NCBI GenBank assembly: GCA_049487715.1
Contig: CP150546.1
Coordinates: forward strand, 186,001-250,000
Length of the DNA stretch: 64,000 nucleotides
Direction of reading: 5' to 3'
Origin: Pycnococcus provasolii
Lineage: Eukaryota > Chlorophyta > Pseudoscourfieldiophyceae > Pseudoscourfieldiales
Shown piece by piece: positions 8,823 through 18,255 of this stretch. The notes under the pieces are model-generated. The model was not told where the DNA came from, made no database searches, and saw only the letters and a program-made list of their open reading frames with translations. Within the stretch, counting starts at the first letter, position 1. Each line of letters opens with the position of its first letter. A program made the position numbers and the translations under genes.

Positions 8823-11675
8823 ATGGTGACGACGCCTGCTCGGGTGCCGCACAGCCCCGTGCTTTCTTCCGTGTTTGCGCCGAGGCACGGCAGCTTCAGC
8901 CTGACGGACGCCGACGCAGAGGCTCTGCAAGAGGTGGAACACCTCGCAGAACGCGCGCACCGCACGAACGCAAGCGTGCCGTCGTCCTCCGCGAGCCAGC
9001 CGAACGCAAAGGGCCTGATTGTCGTTGACAATCCTACGTACGAACCTGCGAAAAGACAGGTGACGCCGCAGGATGCTCTCGACAGGATCAGAAGATCGCC
9101 TCAGGACGGGACGAACAACAGGCGCGACAAACTCTGGGCGAGGGCTAGCAACATGTCTCAGGAGGAGGCTCTTGAAAGCTCGCGCGAGAGCGCGGCGAGG
9201 CTCGCTCGCGTGCTTCTGCGTGCGCTCGACGATGCGGGAGTTCCGCCAAGCGACGATAGGCGACTGGCGGCGGAGTGCCTGCTAAGATCCGCCTCCGTGG
9301 AGCATTTGGGCCGTGTGCTTGCACCAAGGAGACGCACGCTGGCTACGCAGGCTGTGGCACCAAGGCTCGCGAACGTCGCCGTGCAGCACGGGGCGCCGGC
9401 ACCGTGGCCTGCCGAATCGATGACGCCAACGACGCTTGCGGGTGTGAAAGCGGGATTTCACGAGTCGCTCAGACTTCTGGACTCGCCTATGAAAGCCGCG
9501 AATCACTTCGCCGCCATGGCACCCGCACCTGTTGCCGACGACGCTGAGGCTGTTGCCAAAGCCGCGGCGGTGACGAATGCGGCCGCAGCAGCGGCATCCG
9601 TTGCGGGTGTTTTCGATGCTCGTGTATTTGCCGCTCTCATCGCCGCATTCCAGGACACGAGGGATAGGACTTTCGCGAATGCGCGGGCGCAGCTGGATGC
9701 ACTGCGCGGTCATCAAAAGCTTCGCGCGCACCTCGCGAAGACTGCGCGATCATCGAGCCCAGCGCGTTTCGAGGAGAAGGAAAGCCTGTACGATGTGCTG
9801 GAACGCTCGGCTGAAACGATGGGGCATCTGCCACCGCTTCATCTTGAGGAGTTGCTCGAACTCTTCGAGGCATCAGACGTTGCTCCGTCACGCTCATCCC
9901 CATCTCATTCCATCGAGTCGACGTCCACGTTGCGCGAAGAATCTGCTACCGCCATTGTCGAGCATAAGCGGTCACGCTTAAGACAAATCCAATCACCGCA
10001 TTCGACATCGTCGAGCAAGGCTGTGGCCGTGGTATCGAAGGCGAAGGCGACGACGAGAGGCACGAAGGCGCCGAAGCCTTCCACTGCCACGACGTCGCTG
10101 AGCGAGGCACAGCTGCGCGCTCTGTTCGATACGATCGACAAGGACGGCAGCGGCGAGATCAACAAGCGCGAGCTGATCATCGCGCTGCGCAAGGATGCGT
10201 CTGTGTGCGAGGCTCTGGGTCTACCCGCCCACATCCGTCAGGAGGATGGCACACGCGAGATGTTCGAGCGCGCGTTTCAGTCGATCGACCAGAGCTCCGA
10301 CAACCTGATCAGCTGGTCGGAGTTTCTGGGCCACTTCATGGTTGCGGGCGCGATGCGCAAGGACACCGGCGAGCGTGCGCCGGAGATCGCGGACGACGAT
10401 CGCGCACTTGAGAACGCGGGCGATGCCGGATCATCACCGCGTCGTGCTCTGCCGGTCGCCTCGTCGTCGAAGTCGTCGAGCAAGGCTGTGGCCGTGGTAT
10501 CGAAGGCGAAGGCGACGACAAGAAGCACGAAGGCGCCGAAGCCTTCCACTGCCACGACGTCGCTGAGCGAGGCACAGCTGCGCGCTCTGTTCGATACGAT
10601 CGACAAGGACGGCAGCGGCGAGATCAACAAGCGCGAGCTGATCATCGCGCTGCGCAAGGATGCGTCTGTGTGCGAGGCTCTGGGTCTGCCCGCCCACATC
10701 CGTCAGGAGGATGGCACACGCGAGATGTTCGAGCGCGCGTTTCAGTCGATCGACCAGAGCTCCGACAACCTGATCAGCTGGTCGGAGTTTCTGGGCCACT
10801 TCATGGTTGCGGGCGCGATGCGCAAGGACACCGGCGAGCGTGCGCCGGAGATCGCGGACGACGATCGCGCACTTGAGAACGCGGGCGATGCCGGATCATC
10901 ACCGCGTCGTGCTCTGCCGGTCGCCTCGTCGTCGAAGTCGTCGAGCAAGGCTGTGGCCGTGGTATCGAAGGCGAAGGCGACGACAAGAGGCACGAAGGCG
11001 CCGAAGCCTTCCACTGCCACGACGTCGCTGAGCGAGGCACAGCTGCGCGCTCTGTTCGATACGATCGACAAGGACGGCAGCGGCGAGATCAACAAGCGCG
11101 AGCTGATCATCGCGCTGCGCAAGGATGCGTCTGTGTGCGAGGCTCTGGGTCTACCCGCCCACATCCGTCAGGAGGATGGCACGCGCGAGATGTTCGAGCG
11201 CGCGTTTCAGTCGATCGACCAGAGCTCCGACAACCTGATCAGCTGGTCGGAGTTTCTGGGCCACTTCATGGTTGCGGGCGCGATGCGCAAGGACACCGGC
11301 GAGCGTGCGCCGGAGATCGCGGACGACGATCGCGCACTTGAGAACGCGGGCGATGCCGGATCATCACCGCGTCGTGCTTTGCCCAATCCCATGAGCGCAG
11401 CATCGCCTACTGCTTCTGTGCCTATTTCTTTAGAAAGCAAGGACTCGCCGAGTCCCATACAGTTGGCCGAGATTGACGTAAGCGCATCATCAGATGATTT
11501 ACGTCGTGCGGAAACAGCCCCTGCGAAAGTGTCGCTTTCGATCGATACCCAAGACCGTGTCGAGAAGACGTCAGAGCATGATGTGGCTTCTGCGCCGGCC
11601 TCAGGTGGTGCTGCCTCTGCGTCGGATGGCGCACGCAGGCGCAGCTTCCTGTGGTGCTGCGTGAAGCCCGTGTAA
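8823..11675 (+). CDS. EF-hand protein with three near-identical 155-residue modules
   Basis: This 950-residue protein is a predicted calcium sensor. The ATG at 8823 sits in a strong context (GCCATGG). The N-terminal 390 residues are helical and contain [10 protein letters not shown] near residue 76 and LEELLELFE near 340. Residues about 397-855 hold three modules, each with two EF-hands. The first loop, [12 protein letters not shown], has all canonical ligands. The second, [12 protein letters not shown], has Asp, Ser, Asp and the final Glu. Each module begins with a basic Ala/Lys linker ([15 protein letters not shown]). The C-terminus ends in Arg/Cys-rich [13 protein letters not shown], which could be lipid-modified. 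The stop codon overlaps a TGTAA motif. I cannot assign a named family. NPTY and an EF-hand also occur in the cytoplasmic tail of the protein at 53543. Confidence 0.88.
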   Translation: MVTTPARVPHSPVLSSVFAPRHGSFSLTDADAEALQEVEHLAERAHRTNASVPSSSASQPNAKGLIVVDNPTYEPAKRQVTPQDALDRIRRSPQDGTNNRRDKLWARASNMSQEEALESSRESAARLARVLLRALDDAGVPPSDDRRLAAECLLRSASVEHLGRVLAPRRRTLATQAVAPRLANVAVQHGAPAPWPAESMTPTTLAGVKAGFHESLRLLDSPMKAANHFAAMAPAPVADDAEAVAKAAAVTNAAAAAASVAGVFDARVFAALIAAFQDTRDRTFANARAQLDALRGHQKLRAHLAKTARSSSPARFEEKESLYDVLERSAETMGHLPPLHLEELLELFEASDVAPSRSSPSHSIESTSTLREESATAIVEHKRSRLRQIQSPHSTSSSKAVAVVSKAKATTRGTKAPKPSTATTSLSEAQLRALFDTIDKDGSGEINKRELIIALRKDASVCEALGLPAHIRQEDGTREMFERAFQSIDQSSDNLISWSEFLGHFMVAGAMRKDTGERAPEIADDDRALENAGDAGSSPRRALPVASSSKSSSKAVAVVSKAKATTRSTKAPKPSTATTSLSEAQLRALFDTIDKDGSGEINKRELIIALRKDASVCEALGLPAHIRQEDGTREMFERAFQSIDQSSDNLISWSEFLGHFMVAGAMRKDTGERAPEIADDDRALENAGDAGSSPRRALPVASSSKSSSKAVAVVSKAKATTRGTKAPKPSTATTSLSEAQLRALFDTIDKDGSGEINKRELIIALRKDASVCEALGLPAHIRQEDGTREMFERAFQSIDQSSDNLISWSEFLGHFMVAGAMRKDTGERAPEIADDDRALENAGDAGSSPRRALPNPMSAASPTASVPISLESKDSPSPIQLAEIDVSASSDDLRRAETAPAKVSLSIDTQDRVEKTSEHDVASAPASGGAASASDGARRRSFLWCCVKPV
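10011..11386 (+). repeat. Intragenic tandem triplication, 465-bp unit
   Basis: Units start at 10011, 10476 and 10941, exactly 465 bp apart, so the reading frame is kept. The copies differ at only a few positions I could spot (for example AGAGGC versus AGAAGC in the linker, and CTACCC versus CTGCCC). The third copy stops short of the VASSSKS tail. Confidence 0.93.
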
Positions 11676-11835
11676 GTACAATAACATGTTACCCATCATC
11701 CCTCAGGTCGGGGTTTCTGGTCGGGGTTGGGGGTTTTCACGGAGACTGTTCACAGGAGATTTCCCTCGACTTTTCTTACCATTCAGTCCACTTTTGACCT
11801 TTTCGCCGTGGCGGCGGCGGGACTTGTGCGTCCTC

Positions 11836-12390
11836 ATGTCCGCCTCGTGGCACACCCGCACGCCCACAGAGGGCAACCCCATCGTGTTCTTTGACGTGAG
11901 CATGGGCGGCCAGCCGCTCGGGCGGGTGAAGATGGAGTTGTTCGCTGACGTGGCTCCGCGCACGTGCGAGAACTTCCGGCAATTCTGCACGGGCGAGCAC
12001 CGTGACAGGCACACAAAGCAGCCAATAGGTTACAAGGGCTGTTCGTTCCACCGGTGCATCAAGGGGTTCATGCTTCAGGGTGGCGATTTCGTGAAGGGCG
12101 ACGGCACAGGGTGCGTGAGTATCTATGGCAGCTCGTTCGCCGACGAGACGTTTGTGGGTAAGCACACGGGAGCCGGCTTGCTTTCTATGGCCAATTCGGG
12201 TCCGAACTCGAACGGCTGCCAGTTTTTCATCACTTGCGCGCCGTGTGAGTGGCTGGATGGCAAGCACGTCGTATTCGGACGCGTGGTTGGTGACGGCATG
12301 TTGACGGTGCGTCGCATGGAGAGTGTGCCAACGGGCGCGGGAAATCGACCGAACGCCAGCTTGCATATAACGGAGTGCGGCGAGATGTAA
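11836..12390 (+). CDS. PPIH: Cyclophilin H-type peptidyl-prolyl isomerase
   Basis: This 184-residue single-domain cyclophilin catalyses cis-trans isomerisation of X-Pro bonds. The best family match is cyclophilin H (USA-CYP), the isomerase associated with the U4/U6 sn[15 protein letters not shown] opens the fold. [15 protein letters not shown] carries the catalytic Arg, [17 protein letters not shown] has the family spacing, [14 protein letters not shown] is the active-site strand, and [14 protein letters not shown] carries the cyclosporin-contact Trp. It ends in ECGEM, as metazoan PPIH ends in QCGEM. The ATG at 11836 gives the usual family length. The open frame extends back to 11686, but its extra 50 residues look like untranslated leader. 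The stop codon overlaps TGTAA. Confidence 0.95.
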   Translation: MSASWHTRTPTEGNPIVFFDVSMGGQPLGRVKMELFADVAPRTCENFRQFCTGEHRDRHTKQPIGYKGCSFHRCIKGFMLQGGDFVKGDGTGCVSIYGSSFADETFVGKHTGAGLLSMANSGPNSNGCQFFITCAPCEWLDGKHVVFGRVVGDGMLTVRRMESVPTGAGNRPNASLHITECGEM

Positions 12391-12556
12391 CAACTTTGAC
12401 TTGTCTTTATGTCTTTTTATTCACAAAACCAAGAGCACGTGGGCGTTACCCGATTAGAGGGAGGGTGGGTGGGGTGGCGGCGATAAGTCAAAAGAGACAC
12501 GCGCACGCCACGCACACAGACACACACACGTCCGCGACAGCGGCGGAGGGTGCCGT

Positions 12557-12890
12557 TTAGAAGTCGTCGTCGTCGGAGTCTCCACCCGCAGCCGCTGGCT
12601 TGGACGGTGCGTACTTGAACGTCGGCCCGCTCGGTGCCCGTCCTCGCCGTGCACGCCTTCCTCCTGAGATGATAAGTCCCGGGTCCACCTCATCGCCGGA
12701 CAGGCCTGCCGCCACCTCCGCGAGTCCCTCTTCGTCACCACCGTCGTCGTCGTCATCATCATCTTTCGATTTCTTTTTGAGTTTCTTTTTCTTTTTAGCT
12801 GGTTCCTCTTGGATCGGCGCCTTTCCTTTACCTTTTGGATCCGCAGCTGCAGCTGCTGCGTCTGATTTTGCCTTTTTCGCCGGCGGCGGT

Positions 12891-12938
<48 letters not shown>

Positions 12939-13090
12939 TCATCATCCAAGTCGTCGTCGGCATCGGAGTCGTCTTCATCCCCAAGCTCCCCAAGTTCATC
13001 CTCCAGGTCGTCGTCTTCTTCTTCTTCTTCTTCTTCTTCTTCAACGTCGTCAAGCTTCTTCGGAGGCTTTTCTCCAGAGGCTCCCGCCAT
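12557..13090 (-). CDS. Acidic nuclear protein, possibly a CHZ1-type histone chaperone
   Basis: The 177-residue protein is dominated by Glu/Asp runs, including an unbroken Asp tract at about residues 49-66, and by Lys blocks typical of nuclear proteins. Near residues 130-148 is a less biased stretch, SGDEVDPGLIISGGRRARRG, which resembles the CHZ motif of histone H2A.Z-H2B chaperones (acidic, then I-x-x-GGRR-x-RG). The assignment rests on this short motif and the acidity and is tentative. The start is a clear ATG (13090) 160 bp from a telomere-like tract. Confidence 0.6.
12891..12946 (-). repeat. GTC/GAC trinucleotide microsatellite coding poly-Asp
   Basis: A run of about 18 GTC triplets on the plus strand reads as GAC (Asp) on the coding strand of the gene at 12557. 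Such pure codon repetition is prone to slippage, so the Asp tract may vary in length between strains. Confidence 0.85.
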
Positions 13091-13247
13091 ATTGCACGTG
13101 CTTGAGCTTAAAAGTGCTTTTCTTTTTCTGTTCGTTCGGAGGGTCGAAAAAAGAGAAAATAAGAGGGGGAGACAGGCAGACAGGGGAGTGAGGGGACTTT
13201 CGGCGCGCGAAAATCGCCGGCCAAAAACCAGGTGCCAAAACCTACGA

Positions 13248-13292
13248 ACCCTAACCCTTAACCCTAACCCTAACCCTAACGTGAAAACCCTA
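13248..13292. repeat. Telomere-like CCCTAA tract
   Basis: Five near-tandem CCCTAA/CCCTTAA units followed by a lone ACCCTAAG. The tract lies 160 bp upstream of the minus-strand start at 13090. Confidence 0.8.
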
Positions 13293-13669
13293 AGTTCTAC
13301 TTTACTTTAGTGGTCACAGGGGGAAGGGGGATGGGATCCCCCGGAATTCCCCCTGTGATTTTGTTGAGGGAACCCCCTCAGCTCAGGCAGTCAGGGGGGG
13401 AGGAGGTCTGGTTATTTTTTTAGTGTTTTAGTGTCGTCTTTCGCCCTGCTCGGCTTCGTCTCCCCCCCCCTGATGCCTGACTTCCTCCCGGACACCTCCT
13501 TCTTTCTCGGCCTCCCCCTCCGGCCCTCCCACGCATTGTCCTTGTCGACGGGTGTGTTATTAATACCGTGCGAGCAAGCAACTGCTTCGCCTTCATCCTC
13601 CTCCTTCTCGCTCGTAGCGTCTCGCTTAGTTGAATAGTAGTGCTCTCCTAGCGAGCACTAGCGATTTCA
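13293..13669. promoter_or_regulatory. 5' region of the Rab5 gene
   Basis: This interval leads to the Rab5 start. It has G- and C-runs near 13318-13400 around GATCCCCCGGAATTCCCCC and a pyrimidine-rich stretch at 13450-13540. I see no gene in it. Confidence 0.4.
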
Positions 13670-14281
13670 ATGGAGGGAACCATCGTCAACAAAAAGCTCG
13701 TCCTCCTTGGAGACATGGGCGCGGGAAAGTCCTCGCTCGTGCAGAGATTTGTCAAGGGGAACTTCGAAGACTACCAAGAATCCACCATCGGAGCGGCATT
13801 CTTGACCAAAACCATGCCGGAGCTTGGTCTCAAACTCGAAATCTGGGACACAGCGGGACAGGAGAGGTACCACTCGCTCGCACCCATGTACTACCGAGGC
13901 GCAGCTGCGGCGGTCATCGTTTACGACGTCACGTCGCCAGAGAGCTTCGCGCGCGCAAAGTCGTGGGTGCGCGAACTCATGAGGCAAGGGAACCAGGACC
14001 TCGTCATGGCTCTTGCGGGGAACAAGGCAGACTTGGCGGCGGGGGGTGACGGAAGCGAAAGGAAGGTGAGCGCGGAGGAGTCACAGGCATACGCAGACGA
14101 GAACGGGCTGCTCTTCCTCGAGACGTCCGCCAAAACGGCGCAGAATGTGAACGAGCTCTTCACGGCGTTGGCAAAGAAAATGCCACGCGCGCCTCCACCT
14201 CAGCAGCAGGCGGCAAATACCGTGCAACTTGGCGGTAACGCAAGTGCTCAGGGGCGAAAACGCGCAAGTGGGTGCTGCTGA
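13670..14281 (+). CDS. Rab5-family small GTPase (plant RABF2-like)
   Basis: Rab5 GTPases control early-endosome tethering and fusion. The 203-residue protein has every GTPase element: P-loop GDMGAGKSS (about residues 15-23), effector loop ESTIGAAF, switch [18 protein letters not shown] base-binding motif near 126, and [24 protein letters not shown] matches plant Rab5 (ARA7/RHA1) almost exactly. The C-terminus ends SGCC, a double geranylgeranylation signal, which separates it from the N-myristoylated ARA6 type. A 10-residue insertion rich in Gly lies between the NKAD motif and the ETSAK region. It converges on the CPBP protease gene with 86 bp between. Confidence 0.95.
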   Translation: MEGTIVNKKLVLLGDMGAGKSSLVQRFVKGNFEDYQESTIGAAFLTKTMPELGLKLEIWDTAGQERYHSLAPMYYRGAAAAVIVYDVTSPESFARAKSWVRELMRQGNQDLVMALAGNKADLAAGGDGSERKVSAEESQAYADENGLLFLETSAKTAQNVNELFTALAKKMPRAPPPQQQAANTVQLGGNASAQGRKRASGCC

Positions 14282-14367
14282 TAAATACAAAAGAAAACAC
14301 TCACAACACACGCGCAAAAAAAAAAAACTTTTTCGTTGAAGTCTTGTTAACAAAGAATAAAAATATT

Positions 14368-15225
14368 TCACAAGTTGCGATTCTTTCGCCACCAATATGC
14401 CGCCGCGGCATTGGAGACGCCGTGAGCAATGGCAGGTGCGTAGAGTGCACCGGTTGTCAGATACAGCAGCGCATAGGAACCGCCCACGGCACTCGCCCAC
14501 GCGGCGAACGCAGCGTTGCGTCCGCTTCCTGGTACGTGCAGCACTCCAAATAGCACACTCGAGAGTACACAGCCTATTGCAACGCTCGAGTTCACGGACA
14601 TGAGAGGAAGCAAGTCACCTCGGAAGAGAAGCTCCTCCGAGACCGCGGGAGCACCCGCGACCCAGAGAATGTCCGCATCCGCAATATTCGTGAGAGCGAC
14701 GGCGTTGGAGCTGTCCGTCGCCTCTCGGAACGGCGTCCACGCGTTGTAGAGCGCCAGCCGCGCCGCGGTGACTGCCGCAGCTGTACCGAGGGCGCCACCG
14801 AGGGCGATAGCTGCGCTGGTATCTGCACCTGCCCAGTTGAGCAATTCCGTGGCCCTTGTTCCCTGCGCCAGCCACGGCACTCCCGTCGCGTTCGCCGCTG
14901 CATTTGTTGCCGCGGCGATCGCCGTCAGCGCCACGGTCGTCTTCGTAACGGCAGCGGCCACCTCGTCGCGCGACGCACACACTGGAATGCTGGCTTCGTT
15001 CTCCTTCTGATTCTCGCTCTTCTTCTCCTCGCCTTCTCGTTCCTCACCATCAGCGGAAGTCGGCGACGGCGAGGCGCCGTCGCCGAATCCGCGTCGAGCT
15101 TCTTTCTTGCTGGCGGAGGCTTTCACGGACGTTTTCCGGAGTCCGACGCGCCTGCTTGACCGAAGTAAGCACCTGCATTCACACTTAACCCACAACCTGC
15201 GCCCGGCACCCACGGAGGCGAGCAT
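14368..15225 (-). CDS. CPBP-family (CAAX/bacteriocin-processing) membrane metalloprotease, probable plastid
   Basis: The family comprises multi-pass intramembrane proteases related to Rce1 and, in plants, plastid proteins. The ATG at 15225 gives 285 residues. The first 60 are Arg/Ser/Ala-rich with almost no acidic residue, like a plastid transit peptide. Core motifs are present: SEELLFRGDLLPL near residue 190 (the EExxxR motif), LFGVLHVPGSG with the second motif His, and APAIAHGVSNAAAAYWW with the third conserved His. Four or so Ala-rich hydrophobic helices separate them. All expected catalytic residues are there. The frame continues to a GTG at 15303, which is not needed. Confidence 0.88.
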   Translation of the reverse strand: MLASVGAGRRLWVKCECRCLLRSSRRVGLRKTSVKASASKKEARRGFGDGASPSPTSADGEEREGEEKKSENQKENEASIPVCASRDEVAAAVTKTTVALTAIAAATNAAANATGVPWLAQGTRATELLNWAGADTSAAIALGGALGTAAAVTAARLALYNAWTPFREATDSSNAVALTNIADADILWVAGAPAVSEELLFRGDLLPLMSVNSSVAIGCVLSSVLFGVLHVPGSGRNAAFAAWASAVGGSYALLYLTTGALYAPAIAHGVSNAAAAYWWRKNRNL

Positions 15226-15349
15226 GACGGGGACGGAGGAGACCGGACGGAGAGAGCAGGAGAGAGGGGGGAGCAGGATGACATCCAGGAGATCACGAGG
15301 CACCCTAAAGGCACCCTAATAACCCTACGATAGCTAGATCGGGATCACG

Positions 15350-15381
15350 AACCCTAACCCTAACCCTAACCCTAACCCTAA
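15350..15381. repeat. Telomere-like CCCTAA tract in a bidirectional promoter
   Basis: Five perfect tandem CCCTAA units stand between the divergent starts at 15225 and 15521, about 125-140 bp from each. Confidence 0.9.
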
Positions 15382-15520
15382 TCAGGCGTTAGCAGGGCTG
15401 GTTCTGAAACTTTTCCTTCCTTTGAACAAGCGACCTCCTCGTCCCCGCCCCTCCCGCGGTCAAACGGTCAAACTTGCCCAAACCCGTCCCGTTTCCATCC
15501 AAACCCACGTAAGATACGGC

Positions 15521-17578
15521 ATGTCCATGTCCGCCGCGTCGTTCCTGTCCCCGTTCAGCCAGCCGCAGCCGCTGACGCGCGTCCCGTTCGGAGACGGGTT
15601 CCTCACGGGCGACGACCTCCTCGCCGCGGGAGAGAGGGGAGACGTCGTACGACTCGCCGCAATCGTTGACGCAGGACTCGACGTCGACGTGCGCAACAAG
15701 AGCCTGGAGACCGCCTTGCACGTCGCGTCGAGAGGCGGGCAGACAGCTGCGTGCAGTGTGCTGCTATCGAAGGGCGCGAACGTCGACGCGAGCGACGTGC
15801 ACGGCCGCCGGCCCATGCACTGGGCTGCGCAGAGGGGAGACGTGCAGATTGCAGACCTGCTCATACAGAATGGTGCGGACGTAAACCCGCGTGGAGCGAC
15901 AGGACACACGCCGCTGCACTGGGCTGCGTCCGGCGGACACCGCGACGTATGCCGGCTGCTCGTGGAGAAGGGAGCGGAGCCGAGGACACGCGTCGCCTCC
16001 TCAGGACAAAGCGCCTTGCACTGCGCTTGCGAAAAGGCGCAGGCAAGTGCATGTCGAGTTCTGCTCGACCTCGTAGGGGACGGCGACCCAGCCGCCAGGC
16101 CCGCGTTGCTCACGTCAAGAGATAAGAAGGGCCGCACACCACTTCACGTCGCTGCAGAGGTTGGCGCTGAGGCGTGCGTCAAGGTGCTCCTGCGCCATGG
16201 TGCGAACGCCGCCGCGCTGCTGGTGGCACCGAGCGAAATCGTCGAGCACGACGGCGTCGTCAGCGGACGCCCTGACCCGCTCAAGATGGAGTCGTCGTCC
16301 GTTGCTCTCGGCATGGACGCCGCGAGCGGCGAGACGCCGCTGCACGCTGCGTGCCGCCGCGGGCACGCGGCGTGCGTTGCGGCTCTCATCGGCAGCCGCG
16401 ACGGTGCAAATGCGTCGCAGATCCGAGACATGGAGGGCCGCACGCCGCTTCAGCTCGCTCGTCGATTGTCCGGCCCTTCTAAGCATGCTATATGCGAGCT
16501 GCTCGTGTCACAAGCCGCCTCCATCGCGCAACTACCAAGCTCTCCGTCTCGCTCGTCGCTGGCAGTGCCAAGCTCGCCACCGGCAGGATCTTCGAAAGCG
16601 CGCGGTTGGAAGGATGGTGCGCCTGGAGGCTTTGGACTCGACGCTGCCTGGCTTAGCGCGCGCCCGTCGAGTGCAAGCTCCCCGCCAAAAATGTTAGGAG
16701 TCACGAGAACGGAGCGGCGTAAAACGAGCGGTCTGAATGAGGATGAGGTGGAGGCAGAGCTTCACGCCGCAGCTCTTGCAGCGATGGAGAACTACTTTCT
16801 TGCTATGGCACACGAGCTGGGTGAGAAGGCGGATCGCGCACGTGCAAAGGCGAGGCGAGAGCAGTCGTCCACAAAACTCGCCGCGTTTCTTTCCAAGGTG
16901 GAGCCGCAGAAGATGGCTACACCGCCACGCGAGACGCGTGAAGATCGAAATGAGCCGTCGCCAATTGGTTTTGGTGCAGACGCAATTGCCGCTGTGCTCA
17001 ATTCGCCATCGCCAACAAAGCAAAGTCGATTTTGGGCACCATCTGCGCATTCGCCTCCTCGTGCGGCACCGGCGGTCGTTCCCGCGGCTGCTTTGGTGCC
17101 GCAGGAGGAGGCGAATGCGCAGCTGGAAGCGAAGGCAGAGGCGACGGTGGAGCAACCAGCACAGCAAGAGCCTGCCGAGTCCAAGCCGCCGTCGCGGCCG
17201 ACATCTGCGCATTCGCCTCCTCGTGCGGCACCGGCGGTCGTTCCCGCGGCTGCTTTGGTGCCGCAGGAGGAGGCGAATGCGCAGCTGGAAGCGAAGGCAG
17301 AGGCGACGGTGGAGCAACCAGCACAGCAAGAGCCTGCCGAGTCCAAGCCGCCGTCGCGGCCGACATCTGCGCATTCGCCTCCTCGTGCGGCACCGGCGGT
17401 CGTTCCCGCGGCTGCTTTGGTGCCGCAGGAGGAGGCGAATGCGCAGCTGGAAGCGAAGGCAGAGGCGACGGTGGAGCAACCAGCACAGCAAGAGCCTGCC
17501 GAGTCCAAGCCGCCGTCGCGGCCGACATCTGCGCGCGGAGTCAAAACTTCCTTTGCAAAGAAGGCGTTGTTTGGCTGA
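15521..17578 (+). CDS. Ankyrin-repeat protein with triplicated C-terminal Ala/Pro/Glu unit
   Basis: The 685-residue protein is a likely protein-interaction scaffold. From about residue 28 to 350 there are seven or so ankyrin repeats, with clear TALHVASRGG, RPMHWAAQRG, TPLHWAASGG, SALHCACEK, TPLHVAAEVG, TPLHAACRRG and TPLQLARRL signatures. A helical, charged segment near 408-450 follows. The tail has three copies of a 54-residue unit, each beginning SAHSPPRAAP and ending ESKPPSRPT, then a basic end. No enzymatic domain is present. The ATG at 15521 is followed by a second two codons later; the open frame begins with a TTG at 15422. Its promoter contains a perfect telomere-like tract shared with the CPBP gene. 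Confidence 0.9.
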   Translation: MSMSAASFLSPFSQPQPLTRVPFGDGFLTGDDLLAAGERGDVVRLAAIVDAGLDVDVRNKSLETALHVASRGGQTAACSVLLSKGANVDASDVHGRRPMHWAAQRGDVQIADLLIQNGADVNPRGATGHTPLHWAASGGHRDVCRLLVEKGAEPRTRVASSGQSALHCACEKAQASACRVLLDLVGDGDPAARPALLTSRDKKGRTPLHVAAEVGAEACVKVLLRHGANAAALLVAPSEIVEHDGVVSGRPDPLKMESSSVALGMDAASGETPLHAACRRGHAACVAALIGSRDGANASQIRDMEGRTPLQLARRLSGPSKHAICELLVSQAASIAQLPSSPSRSSLAVPSSPPAGSSKARGWKDGAPGGFGLDAAWLSARPSSASSPPKMLGVTRTERRKTSGLNEDEVEAELHAAALAAMENYFLAMAHELGEKADRARAKARREQSSTKLAAFLSKVEPQKMATPPRETREDRNEPSPIGFGADAIAAVLNSPSPTKQSRFWAPSAHSPPRAAPAVVPAAALVPQEEANAQLEAKAEATVEQPAQQEPAESKPPSRPTSAHSPPRAAPAVVPAAALVPQEEANAQLEAKAEATVEQPAQQEPAESKPPSRPTSAHSPPRAAPAVVPAAALVPQEEANAQLEAKAEATVEQPAQQEPAESKPPSRPTSARGVKTSFAKKALFG
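17042..17527 (+). repeat. Intragenic tandem triplication, 162-bp unit with internal inverted repeat
   Basis: Units start at 17042, 17204 and 17366 and appear identical base for base. In each unit a 26-nt arm (17045-17070 in the first) is repeated in inverted orientation at 17095-17120 with one mismatch and a 24-nt loop. Because the period is a multiple of three, several frames on both strands stay open. Confidence 0.93.
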
Positions 17579-17679
17579 TATAGAAATCCTTTATTATAGT
17601 AACTAACCCTTCAAAATCACCTGCGCCATGAACAAAAACGCGCAGTGAATGGCACCGGTGAATGGGCTGAATGGTGAAA

Positions 17680-17747
17680 GTGAATGGTGTGAATGGACGA
17701 CAGTTGGACAAATAAAGTGCAACTTTATTACTGAATGAGGGATCTCA
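17680..17747 (+). repeat. Dispersed repeat, copy B
   Basis: This copy matches 5202-5270 closely in the same orientation, sharing GGTGTGAAT, GTTGGACAAA and TTACTGAATGAGGGATCTCA. It lies between the 3' ends of the ankyrin gene and the two-exon orphan. Confidence 0.65.
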
Positions 17748-17760
17748 GCTCTACGATAGT

Positions 17761-18255
17761 TTAGTGTGCTGTTGACTTGAGGTTGACGTGTAGTTCCTGT
17801 GCCTTCTTCAAGTACGTGCCAAACTCTCCCTTCTGAAAACGGTGCTCTGTCGGGACGGTTCCCACTGGTGGCAAGACGTAGTTGTAAGTCGCGTGCGAGG
17901 TGCTGGTGAGCGGCGTCTTGTCCGTCACACCCGAGCACGTCTTCCACTTCGCCGTCTTCTTGAGCATGGCAGCGCCGCGCTCGCGCATCACTGCGTGCAA
18001 GGATGGGGGATATTTGGTGAAGTTGGGGCGTTAGCGTGTGTTTAGCGTGTAGTTGGTATTATCGTGGAGTGTTCTCAGATGACGCAGTTGTGCGGTGCGC
18101 TCGCGCGTGCGCGCAGCAAAAAACCGCCCTGCGTCGAGCAATACGATAGGCGTATGTTGTTTTGTCTTACCTTCTTTCATTTCGTCGGTGAGCATTCCCG
18201 GCTCCATGCGCGTGAGCATGTCGGGCGAGAACGTGGGGAGCGACTGCGAGGCCAT
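17761..18255 (-). CDS. Two-exon small conserved-looking protein, function unknown
   Basis: Exon 1 is 18171-18255 and exon 2 is 17761-17990; together they encode 104 residues. The ATG at 18255 opens MASQSLPTFSPDMLTRMEPG. The donor is G then GTAAGA at 18170 and the acceptor CTTGCACGCAG ends at 17991, giving a 180-nt phase-1 intron that rejoins as KEV MRERGAAM. Exon 2 contains TYNYVLPPVGTVPTEHRF and KGEFGTYLKKAQELHVN. The periodic Met/Pro-rich start and short length recall small ciliary or mitochondrial accessory proteins, but I cannot name a family. The splice sites are consensus and the frame stays open through the junction, which supports a real gene. Confidence 0.68.

Noticed and set aside
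10011-11386. CRISPR-like array
   Set aside because: The repeats are 465 bp, coding and lack spacers; this is an in-frame gene duplication in a eukaryote.
12454-13053. Thr/Lys-rich minus-strand frame overlapping the acidic protein
   Set aside because: It is the neighbouring frame of the GAC and AAG repeats. The 12557-13090 frame has a proper ATG and a CHZ-like motif.
16694-17606. Several long overlapping frames on both strands across the ankyrin repeats
   Set aside because: They stay open only because the unit is 162 bp (a multiple of three), identical and internally inverted. The plus-frame ankyrin protein has the real domain; the others are Arg- or Cys-rich shadows.
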